From positions 105,040,696 through 105,104,695 of the forward strand of contig NC_135720.1 of assembly GCF_964656455.1 (NCBI RefSeq): a stretch of DNA of 64,000 bases, read 5' to 3'. Source of the DNA: Halichoerus grypus (lineage: Eukaryota; Chordata; Mammalia; Carnivora; Phocidae). The notes under the pieces are model-generated. The model was not told the DNA's origin. It did no database searches and saw only the letters and a list, made by a program, of their open reading frames with translations. A program made the translations under genes and the position numbers. Shown piece after piece: positions 43,060-54,085 of the stretch (within the stretch, counting starts at the first letter, position 1; every line of letters starts with the position of its first letter).

Positions 43060-43260
43060 ATATTTATGGAGCTTGTCCTGGGTGCCAGGCTCTCAGCTGG
43101 CTTCCACTGAATTAATCCTGGTGGCTCTCTGAGCCCAGCTCGGTTTTGTGTTTGTTTTTATTCTGTTTTAAACAGAAGAAGAAACAAGGAGGTGTGCAAT
43201 TAAGTAACATCGTCCAAGGTGGCTTCAGACTCATCTCTGTAGGATTCCTAAGCCCATGCC
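43060..43260 (-). repeat. MIR (reversed)
   Basis: TTATGGAGCTTGTCCTGGGTGCCAGGC, TGAATTAATCCTGG, then GAAGAAACAAGGAGGTGTGC and CATCGTCCAAGGTGG. Confidence 0.7.
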
Positions 43261-43845
43261 CCACACCATAACCTTGTCCGGTCCTGTGGAGGTGGGAGCC
43301 GAGGCTCAGAGTTTCGACTGTTGGTCGGAGGTTGCTCTTCGAATTGCAAGACCCTTTCGTTCCTGCCTCTGTCCACAGGTCCCTGCGCTTCAGAGTTCAT
43401 CTCCTGGGCAGTCAGAATTCTCCCTTAGTTCCCCTGGAATCACAGTGACTTGCATGGAAGGTGATTTTTTTCTCGTTTGCTGCTCCAAGGAGACAGGCCA
43501 GCACTCTGTTCCCCTCGTGAAGTCCCTTCTTAGCCTTGACAACAGTCTTGCTCATCTAGTACCCCCCCTCCTGTTTTTTCCTGGGGAGTTTTAGGAAGGG
43601 CCTCCCTGGGCATTAGCTGCAGCAAAGGCAGCCCCGTGTCTTTCTAGGCAGAACGAGGCAGGATCCTGACGGGGTGGAAGGTGCAACTCTCCCTTGGTAT
43701 TTACCATTGATGTTACATGGCCTTTAGGGTCACTGAGGGCTGGGACTGCTGTTTGGGAGTGAGGAGCCCAGGTCGCTTTCCCTGAGCTCACACTACGGCA
43801 GTTCTCTGTTCCTCACACCGGGGCAGGATTTCAACAGTGGCTATA
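43261..43845. other. Unique sequence, no gene seen
   Basis: A 112-codon plus-strand frame (43,256-43,594) has no domain. No repeat recognised. Confidence 0.4.
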
Positions 43846-43849
43846 ATGA

Positions 43850-44005
43850 GCGCTGTCAGTTCCCTGTGCACTTGACCCCCACCAGACACAGCGAGAAACA
43901 CACTGCAGGAGTCACCCCACTGAACCCTCACAACAGCCAGCGGAAGGGACTTCTACTGTGCTCCCCACTTTACAGGTGAGGCAACACCAGAGTGGGGCTC
44001 CTGGC
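43850..44005 (-). repeat. MIR (reversed)
   Basis: CCACTGAACCCTCACAACAGCC, CCCCACTTTACAGGTGAGGCAACACC in reversed MIR order. Confidence 0.78.
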
Positions 44006-45005
44006 TGGGCGCTGTATTGACAGAATGCCAAGCTGATTCTGTGGGGGTTTTAAAAAAATCCCTTCACACTTGCCTTGAATAGTGAGGCAGTAAGTAAGGC
44101 CCCTTCCCAAAGCACAGATGGGAAAACAGAGTTGGACATGGGCCGTGGGTCAGGTCGGCCATGCTGCTCTTCCCACGCCACAAAGCCTGGCTGGCTTTCA
44201 CCTGAAGCATTTGCCCTGGGGTATTTCCTTCCTTCTGGATACTTTCTTCATTTCACCCACTTGCCTGACTCCTCCCTCCGTCCCCCTCTCCCTTCCTTCC
44301 TTTCTTCTCTTCATCCCCCCACCCATCCATCCCCAGCCCCCCTGGAGCTCAGTCCTCCCAACAGGACTCTGCCTGACCTTGCAGGGCATGCAGAAGGGAA
44401 TGCTCCTCGTGGGGATGTCACATCCCAGACAACTCTTCTTTACACCCCCTAGCCACACAAGGGCGTGGAGATGATTCTACCAGAGGGGCCTGTATCTGAG
44501 TTCAGTTCGGTTTATATAAGATAGAGATAAATTTTTTGCTCCTGTGCTTGAAGTCAGCAGGTAAACATCCCCTGGCTGGTTTGAAGACTATAGGCTCTCA
44601 GGGACTCAGCCCCTTCTCTCTTATTGATCTGCTGGGTGTAGTTTCCATTTTCAAGGTCCCTTCATTGTTCAAGATGGTTGCTGGAGTTCTAGCCAGGAGA
44701 AAGGAAGGAGAAAAGGCTGAAGCAGCACATGCCCCTTCCCTGGACACCTCCTGGACATTGTACCCACACTGCTTGCATCCTGCTGACGAGACCTCGGTCA
44801 CCCAGCCACACCTAGCTGCAAGGGAAGCTGAGTCTTTCTGTCCCGGGGATCTGGCTGCAAACTGGGGAAGATCAGGGAACGACGGATGTTGGGGGAGGGT
44901 CTGCCACGGGTCCTTGGCAGAGAGGAGATGGGGCCTTCCCAGCTCCTGTCTTCAAGCAACTCTGATTCTCTCCCTTCTCTGAAGCTGCAGTTCTTCCTTC
45001 TACTT
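44006..45005. other. Unique sequence with pyrimidine-rich tract, no gene seen
   Basis: 44,268-44,340 is a CT-rich tract (CCTTCCTTCCTTTCTTC). Frames above 100 codons here derive from that composition. Confidence 0.4.
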
Positions 45006-45009
45006 AGTA

Positions 45010-45487
45010 CAGCAGTCCTCCCCCCTGCTCCTCGCCTTATCTAGCTGAGATTTTGCTTTTTGAGGTTTTAGTTACCCGCGGTCAACTGCAATTTGGAAGC
45101 AGACGATCCTCCTTCTGATATAGGGTCAGAAGGTCAACAGTGGCCTTACGCTACATCCCAGTGCCTTCGTCATTCCCCTCACTTCATGTCATCAAGTGGG
45201 CATTTTATCTCACGTCATCACGAGAAGGGTCAGTATGTACAGTAAGATGTTTTGAGAGAGAGACCACATTCACTTAACTTTTATTACATTATATTGTTCT
45301 AAGTGTTCTATTTGATTATTGGTTATTACTGTTAATCTCTTACTGTGCTTAATTGATAAATTAAACTTTATCATGGTGTGTATGTATAGGAACAACATGG
45401 CATACGTAGAGTTCTGTACTATCCGTGGTTGTGGGCATCCACTGAGGGTCGTGAAGTACCCCCCACAGAGAATGGGGGGGACTGTGG
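45010..45487. mobile_element. Tigger-family (Tc1/mariner) DNA transposon, non-autonomous
   Basis: Left end CAGCAGTCCTCCCCCC and right end, read on the other strand, CCACAGTCCCCCCC form terminal inverted repeats. Each is bounded by TA (45008-45009 and 45488-45489), the Tc1/mariner target duplication. Inside, GAGGTTTTAGTTACCCGCGG, TTACATTATATTGTTCTAAG, TATAGGAACAACATGGCATACG and CATCCACTGAGGGTCG fit Tigger-type non-autonomous elements. At about 480 bp it carries no transposase frame. Confidence 0.85.
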
Positions 45488-45564
45488 TACTTACTGCCCT
45501 GAACTGTTGATGGGAGCGTGCAGTTCGAAGATGGGCTGCCTTGGCCCTTGTTCACCCACGGCAG

Positions 45565-45720
45565 ATCCAGGCCAGTGCACTCATTTATTCTCGTGACCGG
45601 CCCGAGAAGCAGCTAGTCTTAGTCCCATTTTACAGTGGAAGAAATTGAGGCCCAGAGAAGTTGGGTAACTTCTCGAAGAGCACCCAGCTGGGCTCCCAGC
45701 CCAGTTCCTGTGTGTTCCTT
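45565..45720 (-). repeat. MIR (reversed)
   Basis: CTCATTTATTCTCGTGACCG, GTCCCATTTTACAGTGGAAGAAATTGAGGCCCAGAG, CGAAGAGCACCCAGCTGGG. Confidence 0.88.
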
Positions 45721-47760
45721 TCTTTCCCGTTTAGTGTTCCCTGTAGGAGTGAATGCCCTGGGCCCTCCCATGGTCTGACAGGAGGAACTGGAATGGTCCG
45801 GGCCCCAGGAGGGGCCTGTCTGGGAGGACAGGGCAGGCAGGGGTGTGGCCTCTGCCCACAGGAGGCTCCTCAGCACTTACTCAGTGCCGTGGTCAGGGAG
45901 CATGTCTGAACAGGGTCTACTGACAGGCATGGGGATTTCTGCTGGTGCCAGGAGCCGGCCACTACGGCCACATCCCTGGATGCAACTTTCTCCAGCATGT
46001 GAACATCCTAGACCCAGGGGTGAGGAAGGGCAGGGATAGGGCAGCTCCCATCATCTCCTCTTTCTTCTTCCTGCCCACTCTGGGGGAGGAGGCAGCAGGG
46101 GACTAGCCCCTACCCCAGCTGGCTGCTTTGGGGAGACGCGGGAGGGTGTGCAACCAGCTCGGAGGGAAAGGGGCCAGATTCTGGGCTTCTCAGGCAGACC
46201 AAGGCCATCAAAGCCATCCCCCTGCCTCTGGGGGTATAGTCTTGTCCTTGCTTGCTGACCCTCAAGGGTGAGGTCATTACTCTGGCCCAGGGTTGGGGGA
46301 GGAGCACTGAGCGTAAGCATGATCACAGCTGTGACGTGTGGTTAGTAATGTTACTGTAATAACTGCTCCCTGATCTCTAGTCCAGAGGAAAGGCTCATGA
46401 GCCCTGAGTCACAGTTGACAGTGAGGCAGGCATGCGCAGCTCCAATGGGGTTGTGCTGGGGATGGCCCTGAGACCCAGACATGACCTCTGCCCTCTGGGG
46501 AGTTCCCGCCGGAAACAGGTGATGACCAGGAAAAACAGATGTGAGACTAGCCACCTCCACTCCCGGCCCGCCTCCACCAGGAAGTCTTCCTTGATTAACT
46601 GCTTTGGTATTGTTCTGGGGTTGACCTTGAGTTACCAGCTCTGGCAAGATGGGCTCCTTTTTACTTGACCGTCCTGCCGAATCTGAGCACTGAGCACCTA
46701 TAGGTTCTGTGCTAGGGGCAAGGGTGTGGACAGGACTGTGGCACTTTCATTCAAGTCATCCATCAGTCAACAAATATGCCAGGCGCTCAGGATATGCTGG
46801 TGACCCCCCACCCCCCAGTCCTGCTCTCACAGAGCCCGGAGAAGGAGAACTGAAAGCAAAGAGTCACACAAATAAAAAGGAATCACAAAGTGGGCCCCAG
46901 GGAAGGCAGGGCCCCAGGGAAGGCAGGGCCCCGGGGCGGGGTGGGGGTGGGTGGCAGTCAGGGGCTGCTCCTAGTGGGGGCTGATCCCCCCGGCAGCCCC
47001 TCCTCCACTGACAAAGGTTCTGCAGGGAGATGGCTGGCCGACACGATGGCACTTTGCCCACCAATGGGGGCCGTGCCAAGCGTGATGTGATGTGTGCTGA
47101 TCCCTCTCCACTCCTTACTGAAGACCAGCGTCTGCTGCCCCTGCAGCACAGGGAGCCTGGGGCGGCTCTACCATCATGCCCGGGGGTGTTTGGGGGAGAT
47201 GTCAGAGTGGGGAGAGGGATCCCCTTGTGCTACGAGAAGAGGGGTCAGTCTAAAAGGAGCTCCCCACCGCAGAGCTGGTCTTCTACCCCCAGCTGACGGG
47301 GCCCCTGGCACTGTCCAGTGTGTCGGTCCCCTCTGCCTTCTACTTGTACCCTCACAATGGACAGAGGAGGTGACCCCATTGACCCTGTTGCTCCTCTCAC
47401 CCCCATACTTTGGACCTACCACTCCAAAACATGTTGGAGACATGTTTTATTGCCATCTTTTCTTGCCCCACTCAGCCTGTTTAGGCCCGGGTTCCAGGAG
47501 AGAGAGTGAGGGATCCTGGGGATGAAGGGGTGCACGGAGGCAGGGATGCTTCCATCCTCCGAAATAACCAGTGCAGGTTGACTGGGCTCCGTCTCCCTTT
47601 TCCTGCTGCAGACTGTAGGCCTGTCATCTGAGATGGGAGCCGCCCTGGGTAGAAGGAGGTCCAAAGCTGGGGGCAGCTATTGTACTTAAATATAGGCTCT
47701 TGGGTCTTACTCCCAGATACTGGAATTTTCTAGGTCTCGAAGAATCTTAGTTAAAAGTCC
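45721..47760. other. Unique sequence with a short tandem repeat, no gene seen
   Basis: Two kilobases without a defensible gene. 46,470-46,620 and 46,750-46,870 show traces of the ancient repeat module (CTCACAGAGCCCGGAGAAGG). 46,892-46,936 is a 17-bp tandem repeat. Confidence 0.42.
46892..46936. repeat. 17-bp tandem repeat, about 2.5 copies
   Basis: Unit GGGCCCCAGGGAAGGCA twice, then a partial GGGCCCCGGGG. Confidence 0.93.
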
Positions 47761-47765
47761 CTCAG

Positions 47766-47940
47766 GGGTGCCTGGGGGGCTCAGTCAGTTAAGCCTCCGA
47801 CCCTTGATTTTGGCTCAGGTCATGATCTCAGGGTCGTGAAATTGGGCTCCGTGCTGGGTGTGGAACTTGCTTAAGATTCTCTCTCCCTCTCCTTCTGCCC
47901 CTCACACGAGCTCTCTCTCTTTCAAAAAAAAGAACAAAAC
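47766..47940 (+). mobile_element. CAN-SINE, older and shorter
   Basis: Plus-strand copy (TTAAGCCTCCGACCCTTGATTTTGG, CGTGCTGGGTGTGGAACTTGC) with target duplication aaaagtccctca / aaaactccctca. Confidence 0.93.
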
Positions 47941-47999
47941 CACCAAAACTCCCTCACTGTTTGTGACATCAGTGGCTGGGACTCACACTCTGCTTTTGA

Positions 48000-48215
48000 G
48001 GAAAGAGCTCAGATTCTGGAGGCCAGAAGTCTTGAGGTCTGACCGCGGCTCTTCTCTTGCTCTCTGGGTGATTTCGGACACTTATTCTCGAGGCCTTGGC
48101 TTCACATCTGTAGAGTGGGACCGCAATACCTACCTTGAACTAAGTGGCCAAGTGCACATACAGCAGCAGCCTCAGGCCCGGCGCATAGCAGGTGCCCAGT
48201 AAACAGTGAGCATTC
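48000..48215 (+). repeat. MIR, near full length
   Basis: GAGCTCAGATTCTGGAGGCC, CTCTCTGGGTGATTTCGG, GGCTTCACATCTGTAGAGTGGG, CGGCGCATAGCAGGTGCCCAGTAAAC. Confidence 0.88.
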
Positions 48216-48465
48216 TCCGCGTTCAGCCAGGCCGTCTTTGGGATTTGGCTGGCTCACTCACTTCTTGGTTTGGTCGGGCCCCTTGTCCCCCCCACCACTT
48301 GGGGATTGTGGTGGGGTGAGAGAGGAGACTCAGAGCTTGGGAATAATGGATGTGCAAGGAGAAGCTCCCCAGAGGCTGCTGCTGCTGGCGACAGGGGAGG
48401 GTGAGAACCCCTCACCCCCCCCAGTTCACCAACACAGGGACTCTCACTTTAAAAATAATCACCCA

Positions 48466-48633
48466 GGGACGCCTGAGTGTCTGCCTTCGGCTCAGGTCAT
48501 GATCCTGGGGCCCTGGGATCGAACCCCACATCAGGCTCCCTGCTCAGCGTGGAGCCTGCTTCTCCCTCTCCTTCTCTTGCTCCCCCTGCTTGTTCTCTCT
48601 CACTCTCTCTGTCAAATAAATAAATAAATAAAA
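48466..48633 (+). mobile_element. CAN-SINE with internal head deletion
   Basis: The head reads GGGACGCCTGAGTGTCTGCCTTCGG, lacking the GGTGGCTCAGTCGGTTAAGC stretch that holds the Pol III A box. Target duplication aaataatcaccca / aaaatcaccca encloses it. Confidence 0.94.
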
Positions 48634-48639
48634 TCACCC

Positions 48640-48855
48640 AAACCAAACACATAGCGCTATGTGCCAGGCACTGTTCTGAGTCCACTAAGGAGGCAATTCT
48701 CATGAGGAAATGTTATTCCATTTTACAGATGGGGAAGTCGAGGCACAGATGGGTTACGGAAGCTGCTCAAGGTCACACGGGCCTGTGATGTGCAGGGTTG
48801 GGGCTTGAACCCAGGCAGCCTGGCTCTTAACTACTTCCTCTCTCTGGCATAGGGC
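48640..48855 (-). repeat. MIR (reversed)
   Basis: ATGTGCCAGGCACTGTTCTGAG, CCATTTTACAGATGGGGAAGTCGAGGCACAG, GCTCAAGGTCACACGGGCC, GGGGCTTGAACCCAGGCAGCC. Confidence 0.95.
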
Positions 48856-49285
48856 TCTCTGGGGAGAGGGATGGACTTGCCTTTCCTTCCCGTGTCTCTG
48901 TGGAAGGTTCTGGGGCTAGGCTGTGCTCTGGTGGGAAGAGGCAGGCCCCGGTTGCACCTTTGGGGTCTCCCGGTCTCCAGCAGCTCCTGGGGGTCCCTGC
49001 TGCTCTGTGGTTGCCGCCTCCACTCTGCTCTTCCTCCCTACCACTCCCAGGTCAGTGTTCGCTTTCTCCAGCTGTTAGCATCTGGACCCCCCAGGAGCTG
49101 TCGCTGGACTCTGCCTGCCCTAGACTGCCTCGGCTCAGAGCCCAGTGATGAGGGAGAGGTGAGGAGCCTCCCGTCTGAACTCCAGCCTGACCCCACGGCC
49201 CAAGACCAGTGGCCACTGTCCACTGCTCCCTCAGTCCTCAGGGACACTGGCCCCCCCCTTGAGCTGCTGTTTATGACCCGGTGAA
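48856..49285. other. Unique sequence with exon-like spacing, unproven
   Basis: CTACCACTCCCAG at 49,038-49,050 resembles a splice acceptor and GGGAGAG|GTGAGG at 49,158/49,159 a donor. The 108 bases between are open in one frame (VSVRFLQLLASGPPRSCRW...). No family is recognised; chance is likely. Confidence 0.25.
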
Positions 49286-49289
49286 TCAC

Positions 49290-49385
49290 TCATTGTCCCC
49301 ACTGTCGGCCTTAATGAGGGCCAGAGCCCACTAAGACACCCCAATTAACCACACCATCTGTTTCCCTTTAAGTGGAAACAGCGTG
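49290..49385. promoter_or_regulatory. AT-rich homeodomain-site cluster, enhancer-like
   Basis: CCTTAATGAGGG, CCCAATTAACCACACC and CCCTTTAAGTGG stand in GC-rich surroundings, and AACCACA is a RUNX-type core. This resembles conserved developmental enhancers. Conservation is not testable here. Confidence 0.3.
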
Positions 49386-50950
49386 GCTGGTGAGCAAGAG
49401 CCCAGAGTGAGGATGCTGTGGGGTGGGCTCAGGGATTGTTTTCGTCCCGGGAAAATGACTTACCACTCCCCCGCCCCCCCTCTCCTGTACCCAGAGGTTG
49501 GCTCCTCTCCCTCAAAGGAGAGCCTGGGGGTCCCTGAAGGACACAATTTCTGTCCCACCACAGCTGGCTTCCACAGCAGGCTGGATTTGGGTTCAGCGAT
49601 GACTCAGATGGGATGCGGGGGGCCCCACTGTGTGCAAGCTTCCTGGAGATTTGGGAGGCCAGATGTCAGTGTCAACAAAGGTATTTGAGTACGGAATGGG
49701 CAGGAGGCAAGAATGGGAAAGGGAAGCCAGTGGTTGGTGAGATCATTCCCGAGCAATCCCGTGTATTCTTTCATTGATCCATGGGTTTATCGAGCACTTC
49801 CCAAGTGCCCAGCACGGATTGGGCACAGAAATGTGTGAAGGAGGGCCTTTGGGGAGCCCAGAGGGCAAGGCTCTTCCTGGAGGAGGTGTGGACTTAGGAA
49901 TTAGCCCATTTCAGCTCCAGCTCTTTCCTGAGTTGAACTCCCCAGGTCAGCACCCTGGTGAGCGTGAGAGCTAGTGTGAAAGTTGGAGCAGTGGGTTGGG
50001 GCCATAAGTTGGAGACAGGAATCAGGAAGCATCAGGAATAGTTGGTGCAATAGGTCAATGAACAAATGTTTACGTGGGGAAATTGGCAGGTCGTGTCAGA
50101 AAGCTGTGGGGTGGCATTCAGGCTGGATAGCTGCCTGGGGAGTATAGGGCTGAATGGACCCCTGTTGGACTTAAGTTGGAAGGGCCTTCATTCACTTCTC
50201 CCTCAAATATAGAAGCAGTCACACACGCTGTCAGCACCCACTCCTGCACCGTGGCAGGCATACTAGCTGGTCAGAGCCCTCTCTCCTTCCGAGTCCAGAA
50301 GCAGCCTCACGCTTTACCACACCCTGGTCCCGGCCATCACTACTAATGGCTCAGAACTGACATGAAATGAACATCTATCTACCATTCTGGGCTGGGATTC
50401 AGACATACACAAGGGTCTAAGGAAACTCCTAGAAGAAAACCCTCCAAAGGAAAGAGACAGTTGGGAGAATCTTTGCCGAGTGACAGTGTTTCACGGTCAA
50501 AGGGCAAGGGAGGGCAGTTCTAATCAGAGTGGGCAATTGTCACAGGATTTGCTCAGGTCTGGCTGTCTGGTAGACCTGCATCTGAGTCTGCGAGACAGAG
50601 CAGAAGAGGGAGCAGGGAGTAGAACACAAAGCCCGGTGCACCAGGACTCTGCAGGGAACAGAATCTACTCTGGTGGGTTTAAATGGAAGGGATTTATTAC
50701 AGAGTATGAAACTCTCCAGAACTATTGGAAGGCCAAAGACAAAGACTCAGGGTTGAGCTTTCAGGAATAGTTCTCAGTGCTACACTGCATAACTGGGCCA
50801 CTGAAGGGGCTGCTGTATCTTTGGTGATCATGAGGTCACCTGCTCCAGAACCACACGGAGTGTGATGATCAGGAAGCCACTCCTTTTACCAGCTCCAAAC
50901 TGCACCTGCTGTGATCCACACTAGTAGGTGGACATCCTGGGCTTCCCCTT
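49386..50950. other. Unique sequence, no gene seen
   Basis: 49,775-49,890 (TTTATCGAGCACTTCCCAAGTGCCC, GGCTCTTCCTGGAGGAGG) is a trace of the ancient dispersed repeat. The rest is unrecognised, with no gene. Confidence 0.4.
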
Positions 50951-51827
50951 CTTCTTTTCTTTTTTTTAAATTCCAGTGTCATTAATATACAGTGTTATGT
51001 TAGTTTCAGGTGTACAATATACTGATTTAGCACTTCCATATATTACTCAGTGCTCATCAAGATAAGTGTACTCTTAATACCCTTCACCTATTTCACCCAT
51101 TCCCCGACTGATAACCATCTGTTTGTTCTCTATAATTAAGAGTCTGTTTTTTTGTTTTGTTTTTTGTTTGTCTCCTTTTTATTCCCCTTGTTTGTTTGCT
51201 TTATTTCTTAAATTCCACATATGAGTGAAATCATATGGCATTTGTCTTTCTCTGATTGGCTTATTTTGCTTAGCATTATATTCTCTAGCTCCATCCATGT
51301 CATTGCAAATGGCAGGATATCATTCTTTTTTATGGCTCAATAACATTCCATTGTGTATATATACCACATCTTCTTTATCCACTCATCAATCGATGGACAC
51401 TTGGGTGGCTTCCATAATCTGGCTATTGTAAATAAAGCTACAGTAAACATAGGGGTGCATAGATCTCTTCAAATTAGTGTTTTTGTCTTCTTTGGGTAAA
51501 TACCCGGTAGTGTGATTTCTGGGTCATATGGTAATTCTATTTTTAATTCTTTGAGGAAACTCCATACTGTTTTCCACAGTGGCTGCACCAGTTTGCATTC
51601 CCACCAACAGTGCAAGAGGGTTCCCCTTTCTCTGCATCTCACCAACACTAGTTGTTTCCTGTGTTGTTGGTTTTAGCCATTCTGACAGGTGTGAGGTGAT
51701 ATGTCATTGTAGTTTTGATTTGTATTTCCCTGATGATGAGTGATGTTGAGTATCTTTTCATGTGTTTGTTGGCCATCCGGATGTCTTCTTTGGAGAAGCA
51801 TCTATTCATGTCTTCTGCCCATTTTTA

Positions 51828-52032
51828 TTTATTTATTTTTTAAAAAAATATTATATTTATTTATTTGAGAGAGAGAGAGAGAGCAAGCATGAGCAGGGGG
51901 GAGGGGTAGAGGCAGAGGGAGAAGTGGACTCCCCACTGAACAGGGAGTCCAATGTGGGACTTGATCCCAGGACCCTGGGATCATGACCTGAGCTGAAGGC
52001 AGACGCTTAACCGACTGAGCCACCCAGGCCCC
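51828..52032 (-). mobile_element. CAN-SINE nested in the L1
   Basis: Flanked by cttctgcccattttta on both sides. Minus strand, same direction as the host L1. Confidence 0.96.
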
Positions 52033-52054
52033 CTTCTGCCCATTTTTAATTGGA

Positions 52055-52411
52055 TTATTTGATTTTTTTGGTGTTGAGTTGTATAAGTTCTTTATATATT
52101 TTGGATACTAACTCTTTATTGGATATGTCATTGGCAAATATCTTCTCCCATTCTGTAGGTTGTCTTTTAGTTTTGTTGGTTGTTTCCTTTGTTGTGCAGT
52201 TTTTTATTTTGATGTAGTCCCAATAGTTTATTTTTGCTTTTGTTTCCCTTGCCTCAGGAGACATATATAGAGAGTTGTTACAGCCAACGTCAGAGAAATT
52301 ACTACCTGTGCTCTCTTCTAGGATTTTTATGGTTTCAGGTCTCACATTTAGGTCCTTAATCCATTTTGAGTTTATTTTTGTGTATGGTGTAAGAAAGTGG
52401 TCCAGTTTCAT
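52055..52411 (-). pseudogene. L1 ORF2 C-terminal fragment
   Basis: The minus-strand frame contains [36 protein letters not shown] and [18 protein letters not shown]. These are hallmark segments of mammalian LINE-1 ORF2p downstream of the reverse transcriptase. It is cut by the SINE at one end and by frame breaks at the other. Confidence 0.95.
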
Positions 52412-52675
52412 TCTTTTGCATGTAGCTGTCCAGTTTTCCCAGTATCATTTGTTGAAGAGACTTTTTCCGATTGCATACTCTTTCCTGTTTTGTTGAATAT
52501 TAACCATATAATCGTGGGCTTTTTTCTGGGCTTTCTATTCTGTTCCATTGTTCTATGTGTCTATTTTTGTGCCAGTACCATACTGTTTTGATTATTACAG
52601 CTTTGTAATATAACTTGAAATCTCGAATTGTAATTCCTTCAGCTTTGTTTTTCTTTTTCAAGATTGCTTTGGCTA

Positions 52676-52867
52676 AGGGTGCCTGGATGGCTTGGTAAGT
52701 TAAGCATCTTCCTTTGGCTCAGGTCATGATCCTGGGGTCCTGGGATTGAGCCCTACATCAGGCTCCCTGCTCAGCGGGGTGTCTACTTATCCCTCCCCCC
52801 CCCCCACACCTGCGCTTGTGCTGGTGCTCTTTCTCTCTCTCAAATAAATAAAATCTTAAAAAAAAAA
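52676..52867 (+). mobile_element. CAN-SINE nested in the L1
   Basis: Plus strand, opposite to the L1. Target duplication aagattgctttgg / aagatcgctttgg. The body has a long C run at 52,795-52,805. Confidence 0.95.
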
Positions 52868-53080
52868 GATCGCTTTGGTTATTCAGGGTCTTTTGTGGTT
52901 CCATACAAATTTTAGGATTGTTTATGCTAGCTCTGTGAAAAATGCAGCTGGTATTTTGATAGGGATTGCATTAAATCTGTAGATTGCTTTGGGTAGTATG
53001 GACATTTTAACAGTATTTGTTCTTCCACTCCATGAGCATGGAATGTCTTTCCATTTGTTTGTTTTGTCGTCTATTTCTTT

Positions 53081-53089
53081 CTCTATATT

Positions 53090-53148
<59 letters not shown>

Positions 53149-53163
53149 CTTTCTTTCTTTCTT

Positions 53164-53198
<35 letters not shown>

Positions 53199-53460
53199 TT
53201 CTTTCTTTCTTTCTTTCTTTCTCTTTCTTTCTTTCTTCTTTCTTTCTTTCCTTTCTTCTTTTCTTTCTCTCTTTCTTTCTCTCTCTCTTTCTTTCTTTCT
53301 TTTCTTTTTTGAAGAGTGGGGGGGAGGGGCAGAGGGAGGGGAAGAGAATCTCAAACACGCTCCATGCCCAGCACAGGGCTCGATCTCACAACCCTGAGAT
53401 GATGACCTGAGCCAAAATCAAGAATGAGACACTTAACTGACTGAGCCAGCCAGGTACCCC
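53081..53460 (-). mobile_element. CAN-SINE whose tail expanded into a CTTT microsatellite
   Basis: The SINE body is 53,311-53,460. The tail side is replaced by about 220 bp of (CTTT)n. The flanks ttgtcgtctatttctttc and ttgtcctcaatttctttc enclose SINE plus microsatellite, so both belong to one insertion. Confidence 0.93.
53083..53306. repeat. (CTTT)n / (AAAG)n microsatellite
   Basis: A long CTTT run, pure for the first 60 bases, then with CTTTTT, GTTT and CTCTCT interruptions. It gives spurious F/S/L-rich (plus) and K/E/R-rich (minus) frames of about 100 codons. Confidence 0.97.
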
Positions 53461-53685
53461 TTGTCCTCAATTTCTTTCATCAATATTTTATAGTTATCCG
53501 AGTATAGGCCTTTCACTTCCTTGGTTAAGTTTATTCCTAGGTATTTTGTTATTTTTGGTGCAATTGTAAATGGGATTGTTTTTTAATTTCTCTTTCTGCT
53601 GCTTCACTATTAGTACATAGAGATGCAACGGATTTCAGTATATTGATTTTGTATCCTGTGACCTTACTGAATTCCTTTACCAGTT

Positions 53686-53940
53686 CTAGGAGTTTTTTGG
53701 TGGAGTTTTAGGCTTTTCTATGTATATTATTATGTCATATGCAAATAGTGAAAGTTTTATTTCTTCCTTACCAATTTGGATGCCTTTTTTTCTTTTTCTT
53801 GTCTGATTGCTGTAGCTAGGACTTCCAGTACTATGTTGAATAAAAGTGGTGAGAATGGACATCCTTGTCTTGTTCCTGACCTTGGGAGAAAATCTCCCAG
53901 TTTTTCCCATTAAGGATGATGTTAGCTGTGGGTTTTTCAT
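53686..53940 (-). pseudogene. L1 ORF2 reverse transcriptase fragment, catalytic motif broken
   Basis: Reads [28 protein letters not shown]. This is the segment around the catalytic FADD motif of L1 reverse transcriptase, but here the first of the two aspartates is tyrosine (FAYD). Together with frame breaks this shows a dead enzyme. Confidence 0.93.
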
Positions 53941-54054
53941 AGATGGCCTTTAGTATGTTCAAATATGTTCCCTCTAAACTTCCTTTGTTGAGGGTTCTTA
54001 TCATGAATGGAGGTTGTCAAATGCTTTTTCTGCTTCTATTGAAATGATCATATG

Positions 54055-54055
<1 letters not shown>

Positions 54056-54085
<30 letters not shown>

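Noticed and set aside
52989..53397. F/S/L-rich and K/E/R-rich open frames of about 100-126 codons that mimic membrane or coiled-coil proteins
   Set aside because: They are direct translations of the (CTTT)n microsatellite.
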